64,000 bases of DNA from Allium sativum (lineage: Eukaryota; Streptophyta; Magnoliopsida; Asparagales; Amaryllidaceae). The translations under genes were made by a program, and so were the position numbers. Below the pieces are notes generated by a model. It had not been told where the DNA came from. It made no database searches and saw only the letters and a list, made by a program, of their open reading frames with translations. The stretch's first letter is position 1. Each line of letters starts with the position of its first letter. Shown here piece after piece: positions 11,011 to 23,377 of this stretch. The stretch spans positions 484,715,514-484,779,513 of the forward strand of contig CM060925.1 in NCBI GenBank assembly GCA_030737875.1, in the 5' to 3' direction.

Positions 11011-14000
11011 TTACCAGGCAAAGAGTTCTGGATACGCCTTCCTAATGCTCTCCTCTGTTTCCCAAGTACAATCATTCTCGCTCTCGCCCCACTGAACCTT
11101 GACTAGCTTCACCGCCTTCCTCCGAAGTTGCTTCGTATCGTGCCCCACAATACGAATCGACTTGCGGTTCCCACCCGCCTCGGGTTCTAATTCGAAGTCC
11201 TCTAACTGATCAGGTGAAATAGTCATATCTGAGTCGTGAACGAACTTCCTCAGTTGGGAAACATGAAATACATTGTGAACTCCCGCCATTTTCTCTGGTA
11301 AGCCAACTCTATACGCCAAATTCCCGACTAGTTCAAGAACAGGGAATGGGCCAACAAATCTTGGTGCCAACTTACCTTTCCTGCCAAATCGTATTACGCT
11401 CTTCAACGGAGAAATCTTGACAAACACCAAGTCACCAACGGAGAATTTCAAGTCTCTTCTCCTCTTATCAGCATAACTCTTCTGCCTATCGTGGGCAGCT
11501 TTCATTCGTTGTTGAATGATCTTGATCTTATCGGAAGTTTCCCTCACCACATCAGGTCCAAGCATAAACTTCTCGCTAGTCTCTATCCAACATGATGGTG
11601 AGTTGCACGGTCTTCCGTACAAAGCTTCATATGGAGCCATACCGATACTAGATTGGTAGCAATTATTATATGCAAACTCTACTAGATGCAAATGGTCATC
11701 CCATGATCCACCAAAGTCCAATGTACAAGCTCTCAAGAGATCTTCCAATATACGATTCACCCTCTCCGTATGACCGTCGGTCTGAGGATGATATGCGGTA
11801 CTGAGATGTAATCCTGACCCTAGAGCCTATTGTAAGCTCTTCCAAAACCCACTAGTGAACAACGGGTCTTGGTCACTCACAATGCTTTTGGGTACTCCAT
11901 GAAATCTCACTACCCACTTCATATACAATTTTGCCAACTTGGCTGCCGTTCTGGTCGATTTGACTGGTATAAATCTTGCGCTCTTAGTCAATCGATCCAC
12001 AATTACCCAAATGCTATCATGTCCTGATCTAGTCCTTGTTAAACCATCGATGAAATCCATCGAGACTTGCTCCCATTTCCATTCGGGAATTTCTAATGGT
12101 TGGAACAACCCGCTAGGCTTCTTTTGCTCGGCTTTAACTTGCTGGCAATTCATGCATTTGGATATAAACTTCCCAACGTGTCTTTTCATCCCTTCCCAGT
12201 AGTAAGTCTGCTTCATGTCTCGATACATCTTACTACCACCGGGATGTATAGTCAGTTTTGAGTGAAGACATTCTCTAAGCACTTCATCTCTCAAACCATC
12301 CACGTTAGGCACAACTAGTCATCCATTCTTCTGAAGCTATCCATCTCGATCAAGCCCATACACATTCATCTCCTCACCGTCGATGTTCATCTCTAACTTG
12401 GAGATGATTTCCAATAGATTAGGATCGTCCCTCTGACTAGAACCAATCCGCTCTATCAAAGTGGGTCTGATCGCCAAACTAGCTAGCATGACTGGATCCA
12501 ATTCGCACCTTGGTCTGAAATCAAACCCCGCGATATACTCCAGTTGCTTCCACTAAAGAAACATTGCCCCTAAACTGGCATGTCTCCTACTCAAGGCATC
12601 GGCTACCGCATTACCTTTCCTAGGTGTATATGCGATATCAAAATCATACGAAGCCAAGAACTCTAACCATCTCTGCTGACGGAGATTCAGATCTTTCTGC
12701 GAGAAAAGATACTTTAACGATTTATGATCGGTAAACAACTCGAATCTTTCTCCCAAGAGATAGTGTCTCCACATCTTCAATGCGAGCACAATCGCTGCCA
12801 ATTCCAAGTCATGGGTAGGATACTACTTCTCATGCGGCTTTAGCTGTCGACTAGCATAAGCCACAACCCTACCTCCTTGCATCAATACAGCACCCAGTCC
12901 GGTACCACAAGCATTCGTGTATACCGTCATCTCTTCATTCCCCTTAGGAATGACTAACACTGGCGCACGCGTCAACTTCTCTTTTAGACTCTTGAATGCA
13001 TTCTCACACACTCCGTCCCAGATGAAGGACTGATTCTTCTTAGTCAAATGAGTCAACGGTGCTGCTATCTTGGAGAAGTCCTGGATAAACTTACGATAAT
13101 ATCCAGCTAATCCAAAGAAACTTCTCACATCTGTTGCATTCTTGGGCGTAGGCCAATCCTGTACTGTAGCCACCTTCGCAGGGTCCACGGCAATACCACT
13201 CTCGGAAACAACATGACCCAAGAATCTCACTTCCCTTCTCCAAAAATGACACTTAGAGAATTTCGCTTTCAATTGGTGTTTCCTCAACACCTCTATCACT
13301 ATCCTCAAGTGCCCCTTGTGTTCCTCCTCTGTACTTGAGTAAACAAGGATATCGTCCATGAACACAAGAACAAACTTATTCAACTGATCTCTGAATACTC
13401 GATTCATAAGATCCACAAAATAGGCTGGTGCATTGGTCAACCCAAATGGCATGACCAACCACTCATAAAATCCAGACAACGTCCTAAATGCCGTTTTTGG
13501 AACACTCTCATCTGCTACTCGAAGCTGATGAAATCCTGTCGCGAGGTCCAACTGGGAGAACACTCTTGCTCCTTCCAGTTGATCAAACAAATCATCTATC
13601 CGTGGTAGAGGATACTTATTCTTCCTCGTCACCTTATTCAACTCGCGATAGTCCATACACAAACGAAGGGAACCATCTGACTTAGTGGCAAACACAACTG
13701 ATGCTCCCCACTCGGAGACACTCCTTCTAATAAATCCCTTCTTCAAAAGATTGCTGACTTGCACCCCGAGCTCTCGCTGCTCCCTTGGTGCCATACGACA
13801 AAGTGGCATCAATATAGGTCTGGCATCTTTCACTAAATCAATATGGAACTCAATCTCTCAGTGTGGTGGAAGCCCGGTCACCTCCTCGAAGACGTCCGGA
13901 TACTGGCCAACCACGGGCACATCTGACAACTCATCCTGCGGGATGTCGAGGGAATTTACAAAACTAGCCATAACCCCATCACTAGGTAGACTACCAAACA

Positions 14001-14634
14001 CTACCCTCCGCCCATCATCCGCACTCACTGTCACCAAAAAGCCCTCACAGTCTACCACCACCCCGTATCTTTGGAGCCAATCTACTCCCGATATAATGCC
14101 ATACCCAGTAAAGCCCAAAACAAAGCAATCACAAACAAACCTACATCCATGACTCGATAAGACCAAATTCCTGCAAATCATACTAAGGCTAGTCGAACCA
14201 CCAATCGGGTTCATCACAACCAATGGTCTATCGACTATCTCGGGTTCCAGTCCCAACCTATCTACCAGGTCACTAGATATGAAGGAACGGGAAGCCCCAG
14301 TATCAAATAAAACTCGAACTGGTACATCATAAATAGAAAGCATACCTTGAATAACAACATTCTTTCCTTTCTCCGCCGCAGTTGCGGCATTCGACGAAGA
14401 AGGAACAACATCAATAGCATATGCTTTCACAATCTGCTTCTCCTTAAGAGGTTGCGGACACTTATCCTTATGATGTCCCACTCGACCACAGTTGTAGCAC
14501 TTCCTTTCCGCTGGCTTGGCCCGACATTCTTTAGCATAATGGCCCTTCTTACCACAGCTGAAGCACTCAACCTCCTTCTTGTTCTTTTTCTGGCTACTGC
14601 TTCCTCTTATTCTGGGGGTTATTCTTGCCTCCAC
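11011..14634 (-). pseudogene. pol: E2 protease-RT-RNase H-integrase-chromodomain polyprotein, six premature stops
   Basis: One uninterrupted frame (about 1,207 codons) with stops but no frameshift. In order: two CCHC knuckles (residues 24-37 and 46-59), aspartic protease DTGA (111-114), RT with FMDD at about 13351-13362, RNase H ([11 protein letters not shown], with N at the first catalytic position where D is usual), HHCC integrase zinc site, integrase core with VSDQDPLFTS and HPQTDG, then a GPFPV/HVSQLRK module and a C-terminal chromodomain-like end (VKLVKVQWGESENDCTWE). Stops lie at about 13858, 12823, 12553, 12340, 12312 and 11827 (four TAG, two TGA). It would make and insert new copies; this copy cannot. 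Confidence 0.88.
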
Positions 14635-15379
14635 CGCCTGCTTGCGGCTTTGGCCCTTCTGCCGATGCAGCCTCAGTCTTTGACTTAGGGTAAAGACTCT
14701 CTGATCTCAAAGATTTCCCCACAATCGATTCAAAAGTCTCATCGATGTGGTTGATAAGCCTTTCCCCCAAGTATCCATCCAAACCAGTAATGAACTTCTC
14801 ATTCTTCTTCTCAGGAGTGACAATGAGAGACAGTCCATACTTTGACAAAGTGTCGAACTCAGCAATATAATCAGAAACTGCCCTCGCATTCTGCTTGAGT
14901 TCCAAGAACCTCTTGAACAATACTGACTTCTGGGCAGCTGGAATAAACTTCTCGCTAAAGCGAGCCTTGAACTGAACCCAAGTAACCTAGTCCTCTGGAG
15001 TAGCTGTCCTAATGGCATTCCACCAATTCATCACTTGCCCTTACAGCTAACGAGACGCTAGCCTTCTCTTCATCGCATCCTCAAGACCCAAGTCATCGAA
15101 GATACGATCACAGCTATCCATCCAGTCTTGAACGTCTGTGGCCGACTCCGTCCTGTGGAACGGCTTCCCACCAAGGTTAGTGTAATCCTTGCACAACTTG
15201 GAGAAATCGACCCTAGGCGCCTGCACTACTGGGCCAGCACCAACTCCGGGATTGGGAGCTGCCCCTTGCACTTCTCTAATAATGTCTCTCATGAGGTCAG
15301 TAAACAACGCCCTCATGTCAGCAGCATTCCCATAGTTGGTTCCTCTACCAGCACCCCTCGTGTCTCGGCTCATCGTCAA
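14594..15379 (-). pseudogene. gag: E2 gag, broken
   Basis: It starts at ATG 15379 (MTMSRDTRGAG), about 180 bp after the primer site. The first block (15379-15047) ends at a stop, a frameshift and a TAG follow near 15000-15050, and the capsid region resumes (KFIPAAQKSVLFKRFLELKQ, RAVSDYIAEFDTLSKYG) to 14594. The CCHC knuckles that normally end gag are in the next frame (from 14634), so a second small indel separates gag from pol. The gag family is that of chromovirus Retrotrans_gag. Confidence 0.82.
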
Positions 15380-15557
15380 ACTGAAAAAGGGAAACGATTA
15401 ACGACCCCACAATGGTGCTAGTGCAGTGCGACTTCATTCTTATACTACCAATAGGATATATATATAGCTTTTGAAAACCAAAGTAATCACAAATACGCGC
15501 TCTCATATATGTACTATCTCTCCCTGGTGTCTTCCCCTAGGTTAACTACGCAACCTA

Positions 15558-15571
15558 GAGCTCTGATACCA
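15558..15571 (-). promoter_or_regulatory. E2 primer-binding site (tRNA-iMet)
   Basis: The minus strand reads TGGTATCAGAGCTC two bases inside the 5' LTR, complementary to the 3' end of initiator-Met tRNA. Confidence 0.9.
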
Positions 15572-15573
15572 AA

Positions 15574-18220
15574 TGTGACGGCCCACCCCGCACCAACCAA
15601 CATTTACTCCAAAAGTGCGCTGTACACATGTCCAGTTATCACGGAAAGGGTCGTCAGAAGGAAAAGGAAGAAGGAAATGAACTAACAAAGAACCTGTAGA
15701 ATGTCTCATAGCGCACAGAACAAAATATAATAATAACATACTTGACATAAAACATGAGAGACAGTGCATAAGCTAAAAACCAGAACTAAGCATCATAGCA
15801 GCGGAAATCCAAAATATAGCTTATTACAACTTTTCAACTGTCTCAAAGCAAAAGTAAGATAAATGAGGTACAATACTAATGCCCAAGTAGCAACCACCAA
15901 CGACACAGGGAGAATGTGTATATATATCATACGTGGAAGCCTCCTGCCCGCCTCCGAATCAGCTACTCGCACATTACCAGCTAACCTGTCTCTAGTCTGC
16001 TCGTGTGAGCACCCAGAGTAATAAGAGGAGACATAAAACTCTGGGTCAGACATAAAGCCTGGTATGAGCGATAAGCATCTAAAGTGAACAATAATAGGTA
16101 GACTAAAACATACCTGAACCTGGACCTGCAACCAAAGAGTTAGCACTACATACTGTACAACGCTCTAAGGTGCCATATCAAACAGTGTGAAGATACGAAG
16201 GTGGGGGAGGTGTGCATGTAATAGTGATGGCAAACAATCAAACATAGCATCCATCCTCACATCTCTCACTCAGTGCGTAAAGCGTACGATATTCACCACT
16301 TCGATCACCCAACATACCTTGCTACAATCACTCTGCCCCATGAAGTCATAAATGGCTTCACTGCACTGATAACGTAGCCACTAATTCCTCGCTATGTCCA
16401 CTTGCCCCCATGGAGTTATTCACCCCATCTGCGCTGGCTCATAGCCTTACCAATCCTTACTATGTCCACTTGCCCCATGGAGTTGTTCACCCCATCTGCG
16501 CTGGGTCATAGTCTTACTACGCATCACCTTGCCCCTCGGGTCATAATGACCCTACTGCACTGATAACGTAGTCTTGCTACCATCACCTTGCCCCTCGGGT
16601 CATAATGACCCTACTGCACTGATAAGTAGCCCATCATTCATTTTCAGTGGTGAATCGAAGTTATGAACGTCGACAACTCCTTAGCACACGTCCCGCAGCA
16701 AAGCCCAACCATGAAGTGAACTCTTTGGTTCCCAACTGGATCCTAAGCTCTAACTTCCCATATTGGACTACCTTTGCATCTCGGGTTATTGGTCAATACT
16801 TGGTCGGTTCGGATCTCCCCCTAATCATCAGTTCGGTTCTGATCAGAATGCTCCTTCTTTACTGGATCGGGTCGGGTCGTCATCACCCCTGGCGGATCAG
16901 GTCGAGGTCTCCAGCTTGCCACAGTTTGGATTGGGTGCTCTCTTCAGATCGGTTCATGGCGCCCTCAACTCGTGGGTGGGCATTCGGGTCGGAGCGTTCG
17001 AGTACAAGTGGATCGCGGATGCTGCCTCCCTCTGTTCGGATCGGGGTGTGAAATACGAGTGGATCGGGTACGAGAGGCAGTTCACGGTTGATGTTCGTGG
17101 ACTTGCGCAGATGGTTCGGCTCGGAGGAGATGACTTGACTCGTGGTGATGTCCCACGATCCCATAGGGCGATCCGATCGACCCTCAATCCCCATCCGATC
17201 CGAACTCCTGCACCTTGTCTAGCGAGTTGTTTACGCCCCTCGACGGCGTTTTCGACCATTCCAACTATTCTAATCAATCACAAAGCATACCATACAGTCA
17301 TAGAAACATATATAATCAACCACAAACATCAAAACAACAATATGATAGGTTAAAATGGATCAAACATAGCCAAAACCCCATATTTTCTCTTAAGCATGTT
17401 TAGGTGAAACTTATGATATGATTAGCGAAACTTAACCAAATTAACACAAATTCATATCAGAGGTCTAAAATATCATTCCGAATTGTATAAACATTTTTCC
17501 AGAATTTTATCATGTTTAAATTCACTAGTTAACGTTAATCACCCCTAATTAGCCATAATTAGTGCAAAACTATGCAAATCACTCACCTTAGTCACAAATA
17601 AACTAAAATCTGAAATAAATCTCTGATTTGATGCGAATCTCAATGCTAAACAGTAGCTCCAATATTGGTTTGGTGTAGATCTTCCTTGATTAGAGGTTGC
17701 TAAACCAAATCCTTGACCAAAAGGTGATTTGGAGGTGATTTAGAGGTTGGAGGCCATATTTAGGATTCCTTGGAGATAAGTGGATGCTAGAAAACTGAAA
17801 TGGAATGATTCTCTACTTCATTTCAGCCTCCCCATAACCCTAATCCCGAAATGGGTTATGGGTCTACTCACTAATCAACCGATTTGGCCCGGTTAAGCAG
17901 TTTTTCATCCTCCAAACCTTATTTCAGCCATTTCTCCCAAACGGTAAGTCCGTTTGGCTATTATGACCACTCTACGGAAAGGTAAAACATCAAACGAATC
18001 TAATGGAAGTGGTTGCAGGTCGAAATTCCTTTCCAATCAAAAGTTATGGCCAAAACAGTACCAACTAAGGGCAAAATGGTCATTTAAAAATCGTCAAAAA
18101 TCATGAACATGGGAAATGACTCTAATAGATGTTTCCCAAAGTTACATGACCATACGACTTCACATGGGAATGAAATAAATATTCTAAGATCCTATGATGT
18201 GTAGAATACGGGTCGTTACA
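15574..18220 (-). repeat. E2 5' LTR
   Basis: A 2,647-bp copy of the 8210-10852 LTR. Same edges, same repeat cluster (16315-16629) and same TCGGATCGG-rich stretch (about 16805-17050). Confidence 0.92.
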
Positions 18221-19718
18221 TACTCAATATCTAACACCCACTGTGTTATTGGTAAAATTATTTACCATTTCGCATTTCAAATCTAATTAAAGATTTAACT
18301 GTCACATGCAGTAAAATAGGTGGTACTCCATTCTCGAACATTTCTTGAATCAGTAAATTTAATTACCTTATTCACATTTCAGTCTAATTAAAGATTCATT
18401 CAAACTCCACTTAGTTTTAATCTCAAAAATCATTACTTAATGATTATTCAAATTTAAGAAAGAAATCCTGTCTTTACTTAGGTTAAAGAACCAATGTCAT
18501 TTAGAACATAGTTCACGATAAGCCCAAAATCAACTACCATTTTATTCCAATTTTATTTATTAATTGGAAAACTTCATTAAATATTAGTTAAAAGATTTAT
18601 TCTTTTCTCAACTAGGTCTAAGAACAGTGTTATTGAAGATACCTTTCAGGACAAATACAAAATCCAATTTGATATCAAATACAAGGCTCTAAATAGAAAT
18701 CATATCGACTTATATTCAATATCAAATTCTGAAACTAACTGATATCGTATCAGGAATAATGATAAATATGTCTTCCAGATTCCTCAGCAATATTCGTATA
18801 ATCACGGAATCCAATATTGAAATATTCCGAAGATTATTTCCATTCAAATCATTTCCAATTCATATGTTGGTAAATTTCTAGTTAAAATAAAACCATATTA
18901 ATTATTTATTCTAGTTGTTAATCGTTTCAATATTTTCGTGTCCATCCAAAATCGGGCATCAAAATCATGTTTTGATTCTTCATTGAATATTATTATAAAA
19001 TATTCGTTCATATTCTGAATCGGAATGTGACTCAATCAATTACCATATAATTTCAATTATATGGATTTCCTACATTGCATGTATTCGAAAGTAGTGATAA
19101 ACAACTATTAAGAATTCAATTCACATCCAGAGTGCATCTACAAATGTATAAGTGTTAAATAGTTAAATAACACTTTCTATGGTTTGTCAATCAATTGATT
19201 GACATACAACTAAACACAAGGGAGATGTGTGAAGTTATTATCATCCCCAGACCAGTGTAGGGTTTTCAGCCATCAAACATCGATTATCATTTGTACACTT
19301 GGGAGATGTGTAAAATTATCATTCCAATACCCGTGTGGAGTTTACATCACAATCCATGTGAACTTATCGATTATTTTTACTATGCATATTTTCATAGTTA
19401 CTAATGGTAACATTAAATCTGTAAACATCCATCAATCACCAAACAAATATTGCAATCATAGACAATTAATATCAGTTATGAAAACAAATAGTCGTACAAA
19501 ACATTTGAGTGAGAGATTTCTCACCTTGGTTTCCACTCTGTCAGTATTTAATTGACGTTTCTAGTATCATTTGGGTCTAAATTCACCTTGCATTTAACTT
19601 GCTCCATTTCGGTTTTGGTCAGTTTCATGTTGTAGTGTTCGTCATCACGATTCCAACGGACCCGACGTATGAAAATGTTATGGTCGTTTAAAAAATCTAA
19701 TTATTTTGGCCGCTTAAA

Positions 19719-19956
19719 GACGTTTGTTGCTTCGGCGCAGACGTCTGACTGAAGCAATTGATTATTTCCCGAGAGCTTTGACAAACGTCTGTTGCTTCGG
19801 TTCAGACATTTGAGCTAAAGCAATTTTTTTCCAGAGAGCTTTGACAGACTTCGGTTCAGATGTCTGAGCTGAAGCAAATAATTATTTTCTTGCCAAGAGC
19901 TTTTAGAGACATCTATTGCTTCAGTTCAGACGTTTGAACTGAAGCAAAATGCAATA
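19719..19956. repeat. Array of four hairpin-forming units in the solo LTR
   Basis: Four imperfect units, 56-68 bp apart, each holding a palindrome of about 30 bp: 19727-19757, 19792-19823, 19848-19877 and 19916-19947. Each has a left arm like TTGCTTCRGTTCAGACG and a right arm like TYTGAACTGAAGCAA. The last is a near-perfect 32-bp inverted repeat whose only mismatch pair becomes a G-U wobble in RNA. The units are separated by a GAGAGCTTTGACA-type spacer. Confidence 0.8.
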
Positions 19957-21456
19957 TTTTGCTTAGGCAATGATTTGCAATCAGTTCCCGGACGATCTCG
20001 GATCAATGGTGATGGCTTATAACGTTTTCTAAATGAAAATGAAGCTTCTTTAGCTTACCAAAACCGCTCAAGAACACATGCATGAACATACATACATAAT
20101 ATTGCAATGATTTTTTATTATAAACTCATAAACGGACAAATTTCCTAACCAAAGCGATCAAATACGATTCAAGCGAATTATGAAGTCTTAGAACTTGCCG
20201 GTGCAACAATGGAGCTTCACAATATCGCCAAATCAACTCATAGCATATTCATTCGATTGTGGGTACAATCTAAATGAGAAATTCCAATTGTATAAACTAA
20301 AACTAATGACCGGAAAGTGTATACTTATCTAGCCCATTCATATGCATATACACAAATCAAAATGAGCTTAAATTACCCTTTACAAGCATCTAGGCTTGTG
20401 GCATCGATGTGAGATCATGAACAACTCACAAAGAACTCACCTTTGATGGTTAGAAGGAATGAATCAATCTAATAGCGAGCTAGAACAACCTCTCTTCGAT
20501 AAAAACACTAGAATCAACCACCTATGATCATATGAACACATTTCGTAAGAACTAGGTCGTAGGAATTATGATAAATTGAAGTGGAATTGAGATAGAGAAG
20601 ATGAAGATGGATTTATTTAAGCTTCTTCTTTGATTTTGCACTTGATTCCTACAAGATTGGAGCTCTTAGAATCAATTAGGGTTTAGGGAATTTTAATTTC
20701 ACATTCCCTGTTCCCATTTTTATTTTTGTTTGAAGTGTTAGAATGGAATAAAGAGTAGGAGGCTAATTTAGAGGTTATATGGTGGGCTAGGTTAGCTAAA
20801 CCAAGACCCAACCCAAGTGCCAATTCTCACGAACTCGAAATATATCGAAGGTTATAGTTTTTGAGCATGTATACGACATTTTGAACTCAATGGAAGTGGT
20901 TTCGAGTACAAATTCGTCCATATGTAAAAAGTGATATTTTGGTCCTACATCCAATGAAAGAGACCAAATTTCTCCAACTCCAAAGGTACCGATGCTTATA
21001 GTTTTAGAAGTTACAAATGGCTTTTTGAAGCCAATGGAAGTGGCTTCGTTGAAAACAAAGGTCCTTTGCAAAATGGCTAATTTTTAAGGGCTATATATAA
21101 TATTAATATATATATATATATATATAGGCATAACTTACACTTTATAAAGTGAAATCTCAATTTCTCACATTCGTTAAAAAATTACAATTCAAAATATTCC
21201 AACGTTTCTTATTTTATCAAATTCTGATTTATATTGAATTTTATACATTAATTCAAAGTTCTTAAATCGAATTTTCAAACTACCATGCCGTTTCAAGCTC
21301 ATTTTAATTAAACTTTATATTTATACATTCTAACTTCGATTTTTAATAAATTTTAAATTGTTTATTCTTGGAATAATTCATCTAAAATATTTAATTTCCA
21401 TGAAAATCAATTAAAAATAAATTTTAAATTGGTTCCAAAAATGCTGGTTGTTTACA

Positions 21457-22327
21457 TGAAAATTTTATCGGCATCGGCCGACGTCATGGCCAAATGCTTT
21501 CCCCTCTTCTTAACTGATATAGCTGCTATGTGGTTTTAGCAGTTGGAAACTGAATCGATCAACAGTTGGAACATGTTGGTCACTTACTTTTTTGAACAGT
21601 TTCGGGTCCACATCTCTTGACCTAAGAACGTCATGTAGATCACTTCAACCAAACAGAGGTCCGGCGAGACCCTGTGTTCATTTCTGGAAAGATTTAACGT
21701 CGCATAGCGTTAGTAGATTGACTTGAACCATCCATGGTACTGATGGCAGCTGTATCTGGCATCCTGGATAAGTTGGACTTTAAAATTTCATTGCACCGAG
21801 ATCCCCGGAGAGATCTTGGCAAATTCTACTTCGAAGCAGATAGATTTCTGCGGGAAGAAGATGCAAATTCCGAGAAGGACATTCTCAATTTTAATATGGT
21901 CAAGGAAAGAGGACCGTCTGAATCTGGAAAAGGCAACGACATGGGCAAAGGAAAAGCTACTTCTAAGAACGATTGTAATGCCCGACCCCGGAGTGGGTCT
22001 AAATATGATTAGTACATTGAACTCGGTGCTTCACCAATTGACATCTACATGGATACGAGGAATGTTATCCCTTACCCAAAGCCTCCCAGGAGGGAACCAA
22101 CGCTAAGAGAGCGCGATTATGGAAAACACCGTATATTTCAAGACATGGACGGTCATAACACCAATGAATGCAGGAATTTACGATACTTGTTTGAGAAACG
22201 GGATAGACGCGGAGAGCTACCCGAGTATGTTAAACAACCAACAACGCCTACACCTGTGCTGCCATCTCCAGCTCCACGAAGAAGGAATGTTCCTGGATCG
22301 AGTTCCCACGGGATTATCATCAGCTGA
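21457..22327 (+). pseudogene. E1 gag, C-terminal part, broken
   Basis: Continuation of the frame that stops at 6262. It holds the Ty3/gypsy gag core: ILSASADVMAKCFP, then MWF, a serine-tryptophan-rich stretch, FFEQFRVH and a GETL..FLERFN motif, followed by MAAVSGIL and KFYFEADRFLREE. The tail (22049-22327) has PPRREPTLRERD and a HNTNECRNLR zinc-like motif (HGHTTEEC type). In-frame stops occur near 21536, 21617 and 21707, and at least one frameshift near 22010. No pol follows. Confidence 0.75.
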
Positions 22328-23366
22328 TCTGGAATGGACATCATGTATTTTATGCATTTCTTAGGATTTAAGATATGTTTTATTTTGCTTTTGCTTATCC
22401 GGATTGCCATTTCGACTCACATATGCATGAGGATTAGGACTTGATCCTCGGACATACTCTGTTCTCGATAATAAAACCATCCGATGAATAAATGGAAAAG
22501 TTGAAGTACACATGTACGAGGTTAGGATGTAATACCCAGGCGTGCTCTGGATTCAACGACAAACCAAACCGGATTTTCTTTGGCTTTGTAATATTTTTTG
22601 AATTGAATAAAATGTACTTTTCAAGCATGGATTGTGTTTGGCAAGCTTAAGTATCTTATTAGGATGTGGCATGGTTCTCAATCTCAACTTAGAGTATGGC
22701 TTATACATATCTCGGAACCCTAGGTATGGATTATGCCTAGGGACAGACTATCTTGTCAGGATGTAGCAAGCATAGCTTAATCTTGATATAATTATGGTAT
22801 GTACTCAGTTGGATTACTTTGTATGGATATACACGGGAACGTCGGGTTGTCTTGTTAGGATTTGACAAAGGAACCCAATAAAACTCGAGTATGGATTATG
22901 CTCAGTTTGAACTCCCACATATTGATTATGCATGAAAGGTTGGGTCCCCTCACTAGTATTTGGTGGGATGGTACGAACGTCACTCGAGTACGGTTTAAAC
23001 TCAAAATTGATGCCCTAGTATGGTTTATGCTCGAAAGGGTTAAGTAGCATGGTCCGGATTTGACACATCTGGTTGCCTCATTTTTCTTGCAGGTGTGGAT
23101 TATACTCGCTATTGGACGGGCCTAGCGAGGCCCTGGTTCTCTTGATTTTCTTCTAGCCTTAATACGATCCTCAGCGATCGTCGGGTTTCTGGCCTTCTTA
23201 TAATATGGTCTGGCATGGCCATGGATTTCTGGCTTTCTATTAACTATTTAGTACGATCCGACGTGAATGTGGTATTTTGGAATTTTATTCACTTTGGATT
23301 TCTACAGATTATGGATTTCTCGGATTATTCAGAACATATCTTCCTTTTTCAAGAAAGATATGTTCT
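22328..23366 (+). repeat. E1 3' non-coding region with degenerate repeats
   Basis: About 1 kb without coding potential, lying where pol would be expected. It holds repeated variants of CTCGAGTATGGATTATGCTC (for example near 22690, 22724, 22883, 22987, 23017 and 23093) and several GGATTTCTGG-type stretches near 23220-23330. The repeats are too diverged to set a unit length. Confidence 0.6.
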
Positions 23367-23377
23367 AAGGGGTAAAA
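23367..23377 (+). promoter_or_regulatory. E1 polypurine tract
   Basis: AAGGGGTAAAA directly before the 3' LTR. Confidence 0.8.

Larger units (their letters stand above)
8210..18220 (-). mobile_element. E2: complete Tekay/Del-like chromovirus, inner level of nest A
   Basis: A 10,011-bp element with LTRs at 8210-10852 (3') and 15574-18220 (5') and a perfect 5-bp duplication TACTC (8205-8209 and 18221-18225). A tRNA-iMet primer site lies at 15558-15571 and a polypurine tract at 10853-10867. The internal order on the minus strand is gag, CCHC, protease, RT, RNase H, integrase and a chromodomain-like tail, the arrangement of Tekay-type Ty3/gypsy elements. LTRs match at about 96% over the first 210 bp by eye. 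The coding frame has six premature stops, so it is inactive by itself. Confidence 0.93.
6263..21456 (-). mobile_element. S: long solo LTR (about 5.2 kb) inserted in E1 gag and split by E2
   Basis: The edges TGTAGCGATCCG... (6263) and ...GTTGTTTACA (21456) are flanked by TGGAA (6258-6262) and TGAAA (21457-21461), matching at four of five bases. Without E2 the insert is about 5,178 bp. No primer-binding site, polypurine tract, repeated ends or element-type coding frame was found inside either part (6263-8209 and 18221-21456). A solo LTR left by LTR-LTR recombination is therefore the simplest reading. Orientation is inferred from the right edge, which on the minus strand starts TGTAAACAACCAGC like chromovirus LTRs. 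A non-coding LARD-type insertion is the alternative. Confidence 0.6.

Noticed and set aside
13685..14152. Plus-strand open frame of 155 codons opposite E2 protease/RT
   Set aside because: Mirror of the real minus-strand pol; serine/threonine-rich without any motif.
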